From: Georgenia soli
GTDB lineage: Bacteria; Actinomycetota; Actinomycetes; Actinomycetales; Actinomycetaceae
Direction of reading: 5' to 3'
Assembly (NCBI RefSeq): GCF_002563695.1
Contig: NZ_PDJI01000004.1
Location: 2,170,001 to 2,234,000, forward strand
Length of the DNA stretch: 64,000 bases
Shown here: positions 1 through 8,802 of the stretch, piece after piece
How positions within the stretch are numbered: the first letter of the stretch is position 1
Layout: each line of letters opens with the position of its first letter
The notes under the pieces: model-generated
What the model saw: the letters and a program-made list of their open reading frames with translations, nothing else
What the model was told of the DNA's origin: nothing
Database searches by the model: none
Translations under genes and position numbers: made by a program

Positions 1-187
1 CGGTCATCCCGCCCCAGACCCCGAACTCGGTCTCCGACTCCAGCGCCTCGACGAGGCAGGGCATCCGGACGGGACAGGAGAAGCAGAGCTCACGCGCGGA
101 GCGCTGCGCGGCGCCCCGCACGAAGAGGGCGTCCGGCGGGGCCTTCGTGCACGCGGCGTCGCGGGCCCAGGGCATCGACTTGATCAC
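1..187 (-). CDS. WhiB-family iron-sulfur transcription factor (C-terminus cut by window edge)
   Basis: Translating the minus strand from a GTG at 187 gives 62 codons that run off the window start. The visible part has the WhiB layout: a first Cys at residue 13 (DAACTK), a CxxC pair (LCFSCPV), a fourth Cys (MPCLVEAL), and the conserved G-V-W-G-G turn (GVWGGMT) right at the edge. The four Cys bind an iron-sulfur cluster in the family, and the missing C-terminal basic tail would bind DNA. WhiB proteins usually act with the principal sigma factor to control division, redox or antibiotic-response genes. An AAGGA motif eight bases before the GTG supports the start. The subfamily (WhiB1-7) cannot be assigned without the C-terminus. 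Confidence 0.93.
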   Translation of the reverse strand, partial: MIKSMPWARDAACTKAPPDALFVRGAAQRSARELCFSCPVRMPCLVEALESETEFGVWGGMT

Positions 188-344
188 GGTGGTGGTCCTT
201 GCGAGAGGGGTGAGGGGTGCGGCACCCGCGCCGCGAGCAGGACGCTAGTGACCAGAAACCACCGGCTGGAAGACCCGACCGGAAAGTGCGCAGGTTCGAC
301 GCGTATTTCGTCGCTTCACAGACGCGCCCGCAACGATGCGCGGG

Positions 345-1208
345 TCAGGCCACCGGGTCGTCACCGTCGCGACGCGGAGACACCCGCACGTCCCACTGCT
401 GCACCTTCACCGCCGCGCGCGCGATGCCGCTCCCCGCCCGCCTCAACGGACCGGCCAGGAAGCGGCTCCGCCACGCCGGCGGCAGGAACGACACCAGCAC
501 CATCAGGGCGGCCAGGCCGACCAGGACGCACCGGAAGATCCCGTGCAGCGGAGAGGTGTCGTGCGAGGGCCACAGGAACAGGGTGATGAAGGCCTCCGGC
601 AGCGGCTGGGCGAGCGTCATCGTCGCCCAGAACGCCGCCACCAGGCGCCCGTCCCGGCCACCCCAGCGCCAGGCCAGGACCGCCAGGCCCGTCGTCACCC
701 ACGGTGTGCCCCAGGTCAGCAAGACCGCCGCCATGTACTCCTCGTACCCGACCCGCTCCCCGGCCAGGGCGGTCCGCCACACCGGGATCCCGATCGCGAC
801 CCAGACCGCACCGATGCCCAAGCCCCCGACGAGCGACAGCAGCCAGACGAACCACCGCCCCGCCAGCGAGGCGGCGACCAGGGCAAGCCCCACCCCGAGA
901 GCCATCAGGCTGAGCCCCTCAAGCCGTGCGGCGTCCGCGATCGGCACCCACGGCACCTCGGGCATGTACTGGTCGTACAGGTCACCCTGCATGTACACGC
1001 ACGCGCTCGCCCGGCGCGGCTCGGGCAGATCGACCGCGGGCTCCGCACCGCCGAAGCACACCCCGAACCGGGCCCAGGACGCCCGCCATCCCCACACCAC
1101 GGACACCCCGAGCAGCAGTACGCCGGTCACCCGCAGCAGCCCCACCAGCACCAGGGTCGCGGTTCGCGCTGCCGCGCCAGGTTGGACAGTCTTCGTGCCG
1201 GCGGCCAT
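345..1208 (-). CDS. polytopic membrane protein of unknown function
   Basis: A 287-residue hydrophobic protein with about six predicted membrane segments, the first near residues 15-35 and the others spread to residue 245, followed by a basic C-terminal tail (RRAGSGIARAAVKVQQW and SPRRDGDD). After the first segment is a loop with two Cys (GVCFGG and ASACVYM) that probably lies outside the membrane and could form a disulfide. I do not recognise the family. An ATG ten codons upstream (1238) is possible, but the ATG at 1208 has GGAGG nine bases before it, so I prefer it. It lies 157 bp upstream of the whiB gene on the same strand. The 285 bp between it and the tRNA-Leu terminator show nothing I can name. 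Confidence 0.75.
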   Translation of the reverse strand: MAAGTKTVQPGAAARTATLVLVGLLRVTGVLLLGVSVVWGWRASWARFGVCFGGAEPAVDLPEPRRASACVYMQGDLYDQYMPEVPWVPIADAARLEGLSLMALGVGLALVAASLAGRWFVWLLSLVGGLGIGAVWVAIGIPVWRTALAGERVGYEEYMAAVLLTWGTPWVTTGLAVLAWRWGGRDGRLVAAFWATMTLAQPLPEAFITLFLWPSHDTSPLHGIFRCVLVGLAALMVLVSFLPPAWRSRFLAGPLRRAGSGIARAAVKVQQWDVRVSPRRDGDDPVA

Positions 1209-1493
1209 GGCCACTCCCCTCCGTCGAGGAACCCCCATGGTTGCGACGACCGCGCCGACGCGCTGGCGAACGAGCGGGGATCCCCTTCAACTGGGGACGC
1301 GGCTCGAAGCAGTCCTCGCCGTGCGCCGGCCTCCGGCCCGCGGCTGGGCGACGAGGCGGCCGCCGACCGCATCCTTCACTGGGCCGGCCCGGCGGTGCTC
1401 CTGGTCGCCGTCGTCGTCGTCGGCGACGGCGCGCTCGAGGCGATGTGGCACTCGCGCAGCGGCAGGCCGGGGTCCGGGCTCAGGTCATACATC

Positions 1494-1540
1494 AAAAAGA
1501 GTGGCGGAGCCCCGGCCAGTCACCGGGATTCCGCCACTCT
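1494..1540 (-). terminator. Rho-independent terminator after tRNA-Leu
   Basis: On the minus strand an 11-bp perfect stem (AGAGTGGCGGA pairing with TCCGCCACTCT) is followed directly by TTTTT. It lies just downstream of the tRNA-Leu 3' end, so it terminates that transcript. Confidence 0.9.
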
Positions 1541-1546
1541 CTGCTG

Positions 1547-1630
1547 TGCGCGAGGGGGGAGTTGAACCCCCACGCCCTCTCGGGCACACGGACCTGAACC
1601 GTGCGCGTCTGCCTATTCCGCCACTCGCGC
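1547..1630 (-). tRNA. tRNA-Leu (anticodon CAG)
   Basis: An 84-nt class II tRNA. The acceptor stem GCGCGAG pairs with CTCGCGC. The anticodon stem CACGG/CCGTG carries the loop TTCAGGT, giving anticodon CAG. A variable arm and a T arm (GGGGGTTCAACTCCCCC) are present. The 3' CCA is not encoded. A tRNA-Leu next to fhaA is also seen in mycobacteria, which supports the syntenic reading of the region. Confidence 0.96.
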
Positions 1631-1975
1631 TCGCTTGAACAGCGAAGGAAACGTTAGCACGCACGTCGGTCCGTCACCGAACCCGTCCGCCCGCCCGCGG
1701 CCGTGATCCTGGACACCTGCGCCGACCGCACGGCGCGTCCTGGTGCGGCGGGGCCCGGAGGTCTCCCGCGCGCCGTCGACCCAATACGGCTGTTCGCAGC
1801 CCTCCTCGTTAGGATCGTCGTGCCGGACCTGTGCGCCGGTGCCGGGCGCCACCCGGCGAGCGACACCGGACGGCCAGTCCGGGGACGGACCATCGGGCCG
1901 CACGGTCCGGTACAGGAGCCGGCAGGAGCCGGACACGATCCGGGCCGCGACCCGCCCCGGGGAAGGAGGTGCGCG
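1631..1975 (+). promoter_or_regulatory. intergenic leader of the fhaA-pknB operon, with a tentative -10
   Basis: This is a 345 bp gap between the divergent tRNA-Leu and fhaA. A TANNNT hexamer (TAGGAT, 1810-1815) could be a -10 for the operon, but I see no good -35 and the leader would be about 150 nt. On the minus strand TAACGT just before the tRNA is a plausible tRNA promoter element. No small gene is evident. Confidence 0.35.
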
Positions 1976-2689
1976 ATGGGTGTCCTCGACCGCTTCGAGA
2001 AGGGCGTGGAGCACGTCGTCAGCGCCGCGTTCGCCAAGGCGTTCCGCAGCGAGGTCAAACCCGTGGAGATCGCCTCCGCCGTGCGCCGTGAGATGGACGA
2101 CCGCGCCGCCGCCGTGTCCCGGGGGCGCACCGTCGTGCCCAACGAGTTCGTCGTCGAGCTCTCCCCGACCGACCTCGAGCAGGTCGAGCAGTGGGGCTCG
2201 GACGCCCTTGCCGACGAGATGGTGGGCGCGGCCACCGAGCACGCCTCCTCCCAGCGCTACTCCTTCGTCGGCCCGGTCGAGGTGAGCTTCGCCCAGGACG
2301 AGTCCCTCACCACCGGGCGGTTCCAGGTCCGGTCGGCCACCCGCCGCGGCGCGGTCGCCCCCGCCACCTCGCCGGTCGCCACCTCGCGCCACCCCATCGT
2401 CGACATCGACGGCCAGCGCTACCTGCTCACCGGGCCGGTCACGGTCATCGGTCGCGGCAGCGAGGCGGACATCGTCGTCGACGACTCCGGCGTCTCCCGT
2501 CGTCACCTCGAGATCCGCGTGACCCCCGCGGGCGTCATCGCCACCGACCTCGGCTCCACCAACGGCACCTTCGTCGAGGGCCACCGGGTCGACGCCGCCA
2601 CCCTCGTCGACGGCAACACCATCACGGTCGGACGCACCCGCATCATGTTCTGGACCGGTGCCGACGAGCCCGACGACGGCGGCAGGTGA
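1976..2689 (+). CDS. fhaA: FhaA: DUF3662 and FHA-domain phosphothreonine-binding protein
   Basis: A 237-residue protein. The N-terminal DUF3662 domain (residues 1-120, beginning MGVLDRFEKGVEHVV) is followed by a short linker and a C-terminal FHA domain (about 140-228). The FHA signature is visible: GRGSEADIVV, the SRRHLEI strand and GSTNGTFVEG. In mycobacteria FhaA binds phosphothreonines, including on the pseudokinase region of MurJ (MviN), and tunes peptidoglycan precursor export. That MurJ partner is encoded at 44545-49113 here. The ATG at 1976 has a strong AAGGAGG seven bases upstream; the open frame extends further 5' but without coding character. It is the first gene of the operon, and the next gene starts 4 bp after its stop. 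At 237 residues it is much shorter than mycobacterial FhaA, which has a long low-complexity linker. Confidence 0.95.
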   Translation: MGVLDRFEKGVEHVVSAAFAKAFRSEVKPVEIASAVRREMDDRAAAVSRGRTVVPNEFVVELSPTDLEQVEQWGSDALADEMVGAATEHASSQRYSFVGPVEVSFAQDESLTTGRFQVRSATRRGAVAPATSPVATSRHPIVDIDGQRYLLTGPVTVIGRGSEADIVVDDSGVSRRHLEIRVTPAGVIATDLGSTNGTFVEGHRVDAATLVDGNTITVGRTRIMFWTGADEPDDGGR

Positions 2690-2692
2690 CGC

Positions 2693-3172
2693 TTGAGCGA
2701 GCTCGTCGTCACCCTGCTGCGCTTCGGCTTCCTCATCCTGCTGTGGTTGTTCGTCCTCGCCGCCCTGGGAGTGCTGCGCAAGGACCTCTTCGGCACCCGG
2801 GTCACCGCCCGCGGCCCCGGCCGCAGCCGCCCCTCCCGCCGGACGACGGCGGACGCCCGCCCCGCGCGTCCGCCCCGTAACGCCCCGACGCGCCTCGTCG
2901 TGACCCAGGGCCCGCTCGCCGGGACCACCATCCCGCTCGGCCCCTCGGCCGTGCTGGTCGGCCGCGCGCCCGCCTGCACCCTGGTGCTCGACGACGACTA
3001 CTCCTCCAACCGGCACGCGCGCTTCTTCCCCAAGGACGGCGCGTGGTGGGTGGAGGACCTCGGCTCCACCAACGGCACCGTCGTCGCCGGTGACCGCATC
3101 ACCCAGCCGGTGCAGGTACCGCCCGGCACCCCGGTGCGGATCGGCCAGACCCTCATCGAGCTGCGCCGGTGA
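2693..3172 (+). CDS. fhaB: FhaB (FipA): membrane-anchored FHA protein
   Basis: A 159-residue protein with one N-terminal membrane segment (residues 8-28, LLRFGFLILLWLFVLAALGV), a basic and disordered linker (about 35-65), and an FHA domain (about 65-155). The FHA signature includes VGRAPACTLVLDD, SSNRHARF and GSTNGTVV. FHA domains read phosphothreonine; in mycobacteria this protein links PknB-type signalling to the division machinery. It starts with TTG, a rare codon in these genes, placed 4 bp after fhaA, and its stop overlaps the pstP start by 4 bp. This implies translational coupling. Confidence 0.93.
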   Translation: MSELVVTLLRFGFLILLWLFVLAALGVLRKDLFGTRVTARGPGRSRPSRRTTADARPARPPRNAPTRLVVTQGPLAGTTIPLGPSAVLVGRAPACTLVLDDDYSSNRHARFFPKDGAWWVEDLGSTNGTVVAGDRITQPVQVPPGTPVRIGQTLIELRR

Positions 3173-4461
3173 GCCCCGTGCCCGTCCAGCTGCGTTTCGC
3201 CGCCCGGTCCGACGTCGGCCTCGTCCGCGCGTCGAACCAGGACTCCGGCTACGCCGGACCGCACCTGCTCGTCCTCGCCGACGGCATGGGCGGTCCGGCC
3301 GGCGGCGACATCGCGTCCTCGGTGGCCGTCGCCCACCTCGCCGAGCTCGACGACGCCCACAGCGCCGACGACCTCCTGGACCTCCTGCGCTCCGCCGTCG
3401 GCGCGGCGCACGACGAGCTCATCCGGCGCTCGGAGGCCGACCCGGAGCTCGCCGGCCTCGGCACCACCTGCATCGCCGTGCTGCGCGCGGGGAACAAGCT
3501 CGCCATGGTCCACATCGGCGACTCCCGCGCCTACCTGCTGCGCGACGGCGAGCTCACCCAGGTCACCACCGACCACACCTTCGTGCAGTACCTCGTCTCC
3601 ACCGGCCGCCTCACCCCGGAGCAGGCCGAGCGCCACCCGCAGCGCAACGTCATCCTGCGCGCCCTGGGCGACAACGACAGCGAGGTCCAGCTCGACGAGT
3701 CCCTCCGCGAGGCCCTACCCGGCGACCGCTGGCTGCTCGCCTCGGACGGCCTGTTCGGCGTCGTCTCCCACGAGACCATCGCCGAGACGCTCCAGACCGT
3801 CAGCGACCCGGGCGAGTGCGCGGACGACCTCATCAACCTCGCCCTGCGCGCCGGCGGGCCGGACAACGTCACCTGCGTCGTCGCCGACGTCGTGGCGGAC
3901 GGCTCACCCGACAACTCACCGCAGGTGGTCGGCGCGGCCGCGAAGGACCGGCTGCGCGGCACGCGCGGCGGGGGTGGGGCCGCGGCACGCGCGGCGGCCC
4001 TGACGAACGTCGCCCGCGCCGCCTCCCCGGACACCCCCGAGGAGGACGACGATCCCGCCCCGTCCCGTGCGCGGAGGTGGATCGGCCGGATCGTCGCCGC
4101 AATCCTCGTCCTGGGCACCCTCGCCGGGCTCGGGTACGCGGGGTACTCGTGGACGCAGACCCAGTACTTCGTCTCGCCCTACGGCGACTACGTCGCCATC
4201 TACCGGGGCATCCCGCAGGAGGTGGGGCCGGTCCGTCTGGCGAGCCTGCACGAACGCACCGACCTGCGCGTGGACCAGCTCACGCCGGTCGCCCAGGACC
4301 GCCTGCAGAGCCCGATCACGCGGTCCTCGCTCGCGGACGCGGAGGAGGTCGTGGCGAACCTGCGCGAGTCCCTCGCCGAGCCTGCCCCGACGGCGGAGCC
4401 CACCGAGTCCCCGACGGCCTCGCCGTCCCCCAGCGCCTCCCCGACGACGGAGCCCGCCTGA
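3169..4461 (+). CDS. pstP: PstP: PP2C-family Ser/Thr protein phosphatase
   Basis: 430 residues. The N-terminal PP2C (PPM) domain covers about residues 5-245 with the metal-binding motifs RASNQDS, VLADGMGG, HIGDSRAYLL, LLASDGLFGVV and GGPDNVT. A basic/Ala linker follows. One membrane segment (about 304-328) and a roughly 100-residue extracytoplasmic region with a Thr/Ser/Pro-rich tail complete it. In the family this enzyme reverses phosphorylation by PknA and PknB and of their substrates, including penicillin-binding proteins. The GTG start overlaps fhaB (GTGA), and the stop shares one base with the rodA ATG. Confidence 0.95.
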   Translation: MSPVPVQLRFAARSDVGLVRASNQDSGYAGPHLLVLADGMGGPAGGDIASSVAVAHLAELDDAHSADDLLDLLRSAVGAAHDELIRRSEADPELAGLGTTCIAVLRAGNKLAMVHIGDSRAYLLRDGELTQVTTDHTFVQYLVSTGRLTPEQAERHPQRNVILRALGDNDSEVQLDESLREALPGDRWLLASDGLFGVVSHETIAETLQTVSDPGECADDLINLALRAGGPDNVTCVVADVVADGSPDNSPQVVGAAAKDRLRGTRGGGGAAARAAALTNVARAASPDTPEEDDDPAPSRARRWIGRIVAAILVLGTLAGLGYAGYSWTQTQYFVSPYGDYVAIYRGIPQEVGPVRLASLHERTDLRVDQLTPVAQDRLQSPITRSSLADAEEVVANLRESLAEPAPTAEPTESPTASPSPSASPTTEPA

Positions 4462-5918
4462 TGGCCATCGTCACCCAGCAGCGGGCGCGGACGGGCCGCG
4501 GCGCCGAGCTGGCGCTGCTCGGCCTCGCCCTCGTGCTCGTCGTCGGCGCGTACGCCCAGGTCTCGCTCGCCGTCAGCGGCGAGCTGCCCGCCAACCTCGC
4601 CACCCGCGCGGGCGGGCTGGCGCTCCTGGCGCTGGCCGCGCACATGCTCGTCAGGTGGAAGGCGCCCTACGCCGACCCTGTGCTGCTGCCCATCGTGGTG
4701 GCGCTCAACGGCATCGGGCTGACGATGATCTACCGGATCGACCTGGCCATGACCGCCCGGGGCGGCGACGGCGGGGACGCGGACCGGCAGCTGATGTGGA
4801 CGCTGGTGGGCGTCGTGGCCGCGGTCGCGGTGCTGTGGTTCCTGCGCGACCACCGGGTGCTGCGCCGCTACACCTACACCGCCATGGTCGTCGGCCTCGT
4901 GCTCCTCGTGCTGCCGCTGGTGCCCGGCCTCGGGGTGAGCATCAACGGCGCCCGCATCTGGATCAGCCTGCTGGGCATGTCGTTCCAGCCGGCCGAGCTG
5001 GGCAAGATCGTCCTGGCCGTGTTCTTCGCCGGCTACCTCGTCACCAACCGCGACACCCTCGCCCTCGCGGGTCCGAAGGTGCTCGGGCTGCAGCTGCCCC
5101 GGGCCCGTGACCTCGGGCCGATCCTGCTGGCCTGGGGCGTCTCCCTCGCGGTCCTCGTCCTCGAGCGCGACCTCGGCACCTCTCTGCTGTTCTTCGGGCT
5201 GTTCGTCGCCATGCTCTACGTGGCCACCGAGCGGCTGAGCTGGGTCCTCATCGGCCTGGCGCTGTTCGCGGGCGGCGCCGTCACCGCGGCCGCACTGTTC
5301 CCGCACGTCGGCGCCCGCTTCGACGTCTGGCTCCACGCCCTCGAGCCGGAGATCTACAACCGCAGCCCCGGCGGGTCCGGGCAGGTGGTCCAGGGCCTGT
5401 TCGGCATGGCGTCCGGCGGCCTGACCGGCACCGGGTGGGGGTACGGGTACCCGCAGCTGGTCCCGTACGCGAACTCCGACTTCATCGTCGCCTCCCTCGG
5501 CGAGGAGCTCGGCCTGACGGGCATGCTCGCGATCCTGCTGCTGTACCTGGTGCTGGCCCAGCGTGGCATGCGCGCGGCCATCGGGGTGCGTGACGGGTTC
5601 GGCAAGCTGCTCGCCTCCGGGCTGGCGTTCGTGCTGGCGTTCCAGGTGTTCGTCGTCGTCGGCGGCGTCACCCGGCTCATCCCGCTCACCGGCCTGACGA
5701 CGCCGTTCCTGGCGCTCGGCGGTTCCTCCCTGGTGTCGAACTGGATCATCGTCGCCCTGCTCCTGCGCATCTCCGACGCCGCCCGGCGGCCAGCCCCGCC
5801 CGCCCCGGAGCCGGCGCCCGAGGACGCGGCCCCCGCCGCCCCGGTCGAGGTGGGCGACGGCGGTCGCCGCGGCCCCGAGCCGACCGACGGCCAGGAGACG
5901 GAGGTGGTGCGCCTGTGA
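4461..5918 (+). CDS. rodA: RodA/FtsW-family peptidoglycan glycosyltransferase
   Basis: 485 residues, about ten or more membrane segments, SEDS family. Recognisable SEDS sequence includes GARIWISLLGMSFQPAELGKI, the RDLGTSLLFFG stretch (with the Asp-Leu-Gly core of the family), the conserved QVVQGLFGMASGGL region and the C-terminal GLTTPFLALGGSSLVSNW. SEDS proteins polymerise lipid II glycan strands and work with a class B PBP, here the next gene. The C-terminus is a 45-residue Pro/Ala/acidic cytoplasmic tail. The ATG at 4461 shares one base with the pstP stop. Being in the kinase operon rather than the division cluster favours RodA over FtsW. Confidence 0.94.
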   Translation: MAIVTQQRARTGRGAELALLGLALVLVVGAYAQVSLAVSGELPANLATRAGGLALLALAAHMLVRWKAPYADPVLLPIVVALNGIGLTMIYRIDLAMTARGGDGGDADRQLMWTLVGVVAAVAVLWFLRDHRVLRRYTYTAMVVGLVLLVLPLVPGLGVSINGARIWISLLGMSFQPAELGKIVLAVFFAGYLVTNRDTLALAGPKVLGLQLPRARDLGPILLAWGVSLAVLVLERDLGTSLLFFGLFVAMLYVATERLSWVLIGLALFAGGAVTAAALFPHVGARFDVWLHALEPEIYNRSPGGSGQVVQGLFGMASGGLTGTGWGYGYPQLVPYANSDFIVASLGEELGLTGMLAILLLYLVLAQRGMRAAIGVRDGFGKLLASGLAFVLAFQVFVVVGGVTRLIPLTGLTTPFLALGGSSLVSNWIIVALLLRISDAARRPAPPAPEPAPEDAAPAAPVEVGDGGRRGPEPTDGQETEVVRL

Positions 5919-7357
5919 ACCAGCCGATCCGCCGCCTGGCGACCGTCGTCGCCCTCATGTTCCTCGCACTCATGGTCTCCGCGACCTCCGTGCAGTTCTT
6001 CCAGGCCGGGGCGCTCAACAACGACTCCCGCAACGTCCGCACCGTCTACCGCGAGTACGGCCGCGACCGCGGGCCGATCGTCGTCGCCGGGGAGTCGGTG
6101 GCGACCTCCACCCCGGTCGACGACGTGTACGGCTACCAGCGCTCGTACTCCCCGGGCGCGCTCTACGCGCACACCACGGGGTACTTCTCCACCGCCTTCA
6201 ACCGCCTGACCGGCCTGGAGCAGACCGAGAACGAGATCCTCAACGGCACCTCCAGCTCACTGCTGCTCCAGCGGATCCAGACCCTGGTGACCGGCCAGCA
6301 GCCGCAGGGCGGCGCCGTCGAGCTGACCCTCGACCCGGTCGCCCAGCAGGCCGCCGCCGCGGCGCTGGGGGACCGCAAGGGCGCCGTCGTCGCGCTCGAC
6401 CCGAGGACCGGGGCGGTCCTCGCCATGGTCTCCAGCCCGAGCTTCGACCCCAACTCCCTCGCCACCCACAACCGTGAGGACGCCGAGGCAGCCTGGGCCG
6501 CCCTGACCGAGGACCCGGACAAGCCGCTGGTCAACCGCGCCATCGCCGGCGACCAGTACGCGCCCGGCTCGGTGTTCAAGGTCATCACCGCGGCCGCCGC
6601 GCTCGAGGAAGACAGCAGCATGACCCCGGACACGCTCGTGCCCGGCCCCACGGAGCTGTCCCTGCCGCAGACGAGCCACATCATCCAGAACCCGTTGAAG
6701 CGGGCCTGCGGCGACGGCTCCGGCGAGGTCCCGCTCGTCACCGCGTTCCGGCAGTCCTGCAACACCACGTTCGCCCAGCTGGCGATGGACATGGGCGAGG
6801 AGACGCTCCGGGCGCAGGCCGAGGCGTTCGGCTTCGGCGAGCCGCTGGAGATCCCGCTGAAGGTCACCCCGTCCCGCTTCCCCGCCGAGCCGACGCCGCC
6901 CCAGCTGGCGATGAGCGGCATCGGGCAGTCGGACGTGCGGGTCACCCCGATGCAGATGGCGATGGTCGCCGCCGCCGTCGCCAACGACGGCGTGCAGATG
7001 CAGCCGTACCTCGTGGCGCGGGAGCTCTCGCCCGACCTCGAGGTCGTCGGCACCACCCAGCCGAAGGAGCTGCGCGAGTCGGTCAGCCCCGAGACGGCGG
7101 ACAAGCTCACCGAGATGATGGTCGAGGTCGTCGCGAACGGCACCGGCACCGCCGCGCAGATCCCCGGCGTGAAGGTGGCCGGCAAGACCGGCACCGCCGA
7201 GATCTCCGCCGACGTCGCCCCGCACGCCTGGTTCCTCGGCTTCGCCGGGGCCGACGACCCGGAGGTCGCGGTCGCCGTCGTCGTGGAGAACGGGGGCGAC
7301 GGCGGCACCAACGCCGGTCCCGTGGCCCGCGCGGTCATGGAGGCGGTGCTGCGATGA
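5915..7357 (+). CDS. pbpA: PbpA: class B penicillin-binding protein (transpeptidase)
   Basis: 480 residues. An N-terminal membrane anchor (about residues 8-30) is followed by a short dimerisation/linker region and a transpeptidase domain (about 150-478). The catalytic motifs are SxxK (PGSVFKV, Ser near 219), SxN (SCNTT, near 281) and KTGTAE (near 424). It cross-links stem peptides in the wall made by its SEDS partner RodA. It starts with a GTG that overlaps the rodA stop (GTGA) and ends overlapping the pknA ATG (ATGA). In mycobacteria PbpA is a PknB substrate; the operon arrangement fits that. Confidence 0.95.
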   Translation: MNQPIRRLATVVALMFLALMVSATSVQFFQAGALNNDSRNVRTVYREYGRDRGPIVVAGESVATSTPVDDVYGYQRSYSPGALYAHTTGYFSTAFNRLTGLEQTENEILNGTSSSLLLQRIQTLVTGQQPQGGAVELTLDPVAQQAAAAALGDRKGAVVALDPRTGAVLAMVSSPSFDPNSLATHNREDAEAAWAALTEDPDKPLVNRAIAGDQYAPGSVFKVITAAAALEEDSSMTPDTLVPGPTELSLPQTSHIIQNPLKRACGDGSGEVPLVTAFRQSCNTTFAQLAMDMGEETLRAQAEAFGFGEPLEIPLKVTPSRFPAEPTPPQLAMSGIGQSDVRVTPMQMAMVAAAVANDGVQMQPYLVARELSPDLEVVGTTQPKELRESVSPETADKLTEMMVEVVANGTGTAAQIPGVKVAGKTGTAEISADVAPHAWFLGFAGADDPEVAVAVVVENGGDGGTNAGPVARAVMEAVLR

Positions 7358-8802
7358 CCCCGACGACGCCCATGGCCCCGCGCACCGGGCTCCTGCTCGG
7401 CGGGCGGTACGAGCTCACCACCCGCATCGCCGTCGGCGGCATGGGCGAGGTGTGGCAGGCGGTCGACCGCCGGCTCGGGCGGACCGTCGCCGCGAAGGTG
7501 CTGCGCCCGGAGCTGGTGGGCGACGCGCTGTTCCTCGCCCGGCTGCGCACCGAGGCGCGCAACACGGCCGGCCTGCAGCACCAGAACGTGGCGATGCTCC
7601 TCGACCACGGCGAGCAGGAGGGCTCCGGCTACCTGGTCATGGAGCTCGTGCTCGGCGAGACGCTCGCCGACCGGCTGGACCGCGAGGAAACCCTCTCCGC
7701 GGGGGAGCTGGTGCCGCTGCTGGTCCAGGCGTGCCGCGGCCTGCACGCCGCCCACACCGCCGGCGTGGTGCACCGGGACGTCAAGCCCGCGAACGTCATG
7801 ATCACGCCCGAGGGCACCGTCAAGCTGACCGACTTCGGCATCTCGCTGGGCACGAACCAGGCGCCCATGACGTCCGCCGGCATGGTCATGGGCACGGCGC
7901 AGTACCTCCCGCCCGAGCAGGCGATGGGCCGGGCGGCCACCCCCGCCGGCGACGTGTACGCGCTCGGCATCCTCGCGTACGAGTGCCTCGTGGGGCACCG
8001 CCCGTTCACCGGGTCCACGCAGGTGGACATCGCGTTCGCGCACGTCAACCAGCCGCTCCCGCCGCTGCCCGCCAGCGTGCCGGCGCCTGTGGCCGCCGTC
8101 GTCGAGCGGATGCTCGCGAAGGACCCGGCCGGGCGGCCGGCGAGCGCGCTGGTGTGCGCGCGCGAGCTCGAGGCCGCGCTCTACGCGGGCAGCCCGCGGC
8201 GGTCACGTCGTGGCCAGCCCGAGCCGCGGAACGGTTCGTCCGCGGTGCGCACGCTGCTCGCCACCCCGCCCACGGCCACCCGCGCCGCCCCCGGCCCCGC
8301 CCGCGCGCGGTCCGCGGAGTCCCGTCCCGCCTCCACCCCGGCCCGTACCCGGTCCGCGGAGTCCCGTCCCGCCTCCACCCCGGCCCGTACCCGGTCCGCC
8401 GGGTCTCGCTCGGCCGTCGCGACGCCTGAGGTCGTCAGCCCCGCCGTGCCCGTGATCCAGACCCGCCGCGAGCTCCGGTCGGCCGGCGGCCGGTCCGCCG
8501 AGCTGCGCCGGAGGGCCGTCGCCGTGCGCCGGAAGCTCGTCGCCGTGGTCGGTCGCCTCGCCCCCGACGTCGATCCCGCCGACCCGGCGCGCCGCCAGGG
8601 CGCCGCACCCGCCTCGCGGTGGCGGCTGCCCACGTGGGCGGAGCTGGCCTCCGACCGGGTCTGGCTGGGGTCGATGGCGGTCATCCTGCTGGTGCTCACG
8701 ATCTTGGTCGCCGCCGCCCTGGGTAGTCTGGGCGGCGCCGACAGCTCCGCCGCCGGAGGACCGGCGGTTCCCTATCCCACGATCTCAGTGAAGGACGACT
8801 AG
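7354..8802 (+). CDS. pknA: PknA: membrane Ser/Thr protein kinase
   Basis: 482 residues. The Hanks-type kinase domain covers about 17-275 with the Gly loop (IAVGGMGEVW), the VAAK lysine, HRDVKPANVM (catalytic loop), DFGISL and the PEQAMG activation segment. After the kinase comes a long Arg/Ser/Pro-rich cytoplasmic linker containing a near-perfect 14-residue repeat (ESRPASTPARTRSA). A single membrane segment lies near 436-460, followed by a short outside tail and no PASTA domains, as expected for PknA. The ATG overlaps the pbpA stop. The TAG stop shares its last base with the pknB GTG. Confidence 0.95.
   Translation: MTPTTPMAPRTGLLLGGRYELTTRIAVGGMGEVWQAVDRRLGRTVAAKVLRPELVGDALFLARLRTEARNTAGLQHQNVAMLLDHGEQEGSGYLVMELVLGETLADRLDREETLSAGELVPLLVQACRGLHAAHTAGVVHRDVKPANVMITPEGTVKLTDFGISLGTNQAPMTSAGMVMGTAQYLPPEQAMGRAATPAGDVYALGILAYECLVGHRPFTGSTQVDIAFAHVNQPLPPLPASVPAPVAAVVERMLAKDPAGRPASALVCARELEAALYAGSPRRSRRGQPEPRNGSSAVRTLLATPPTATRAAPGPARARSAESRPASTPARTRSAESRPASTPARTRSAGSRSAVATPEVVSPAVPVIQTRRELRSAGGRSAELRRRAVAVRRKLVAVVGRLAPDVDPADPARRQGAAPASRWRLPTWAELASDRVWLGSMAVILLVLTILVAAALGSLGGADSSAAGGPAVPYPTISVKDD
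8308..8402 (+). repeat. 42-bp tandem repeat inside pknA
   Basis: A 42-bp unit beginning CGGTCCGCGGAGTCCCGTCC recurs at 8308 and 8350, with the start of a third copy at 8392. The first two copies are almost identical. The period is a multiple of three, so copy-number change keeps frame and alters only the length of the juxtamembrane linker. Confidence 0.9.

Noticed and set aside
217-1638. A 473-codon plus-strand frame across the membrane protein and tRNA-Leu
   Set aside because: It runs through a tRNA and its terminator and has shadow composition.
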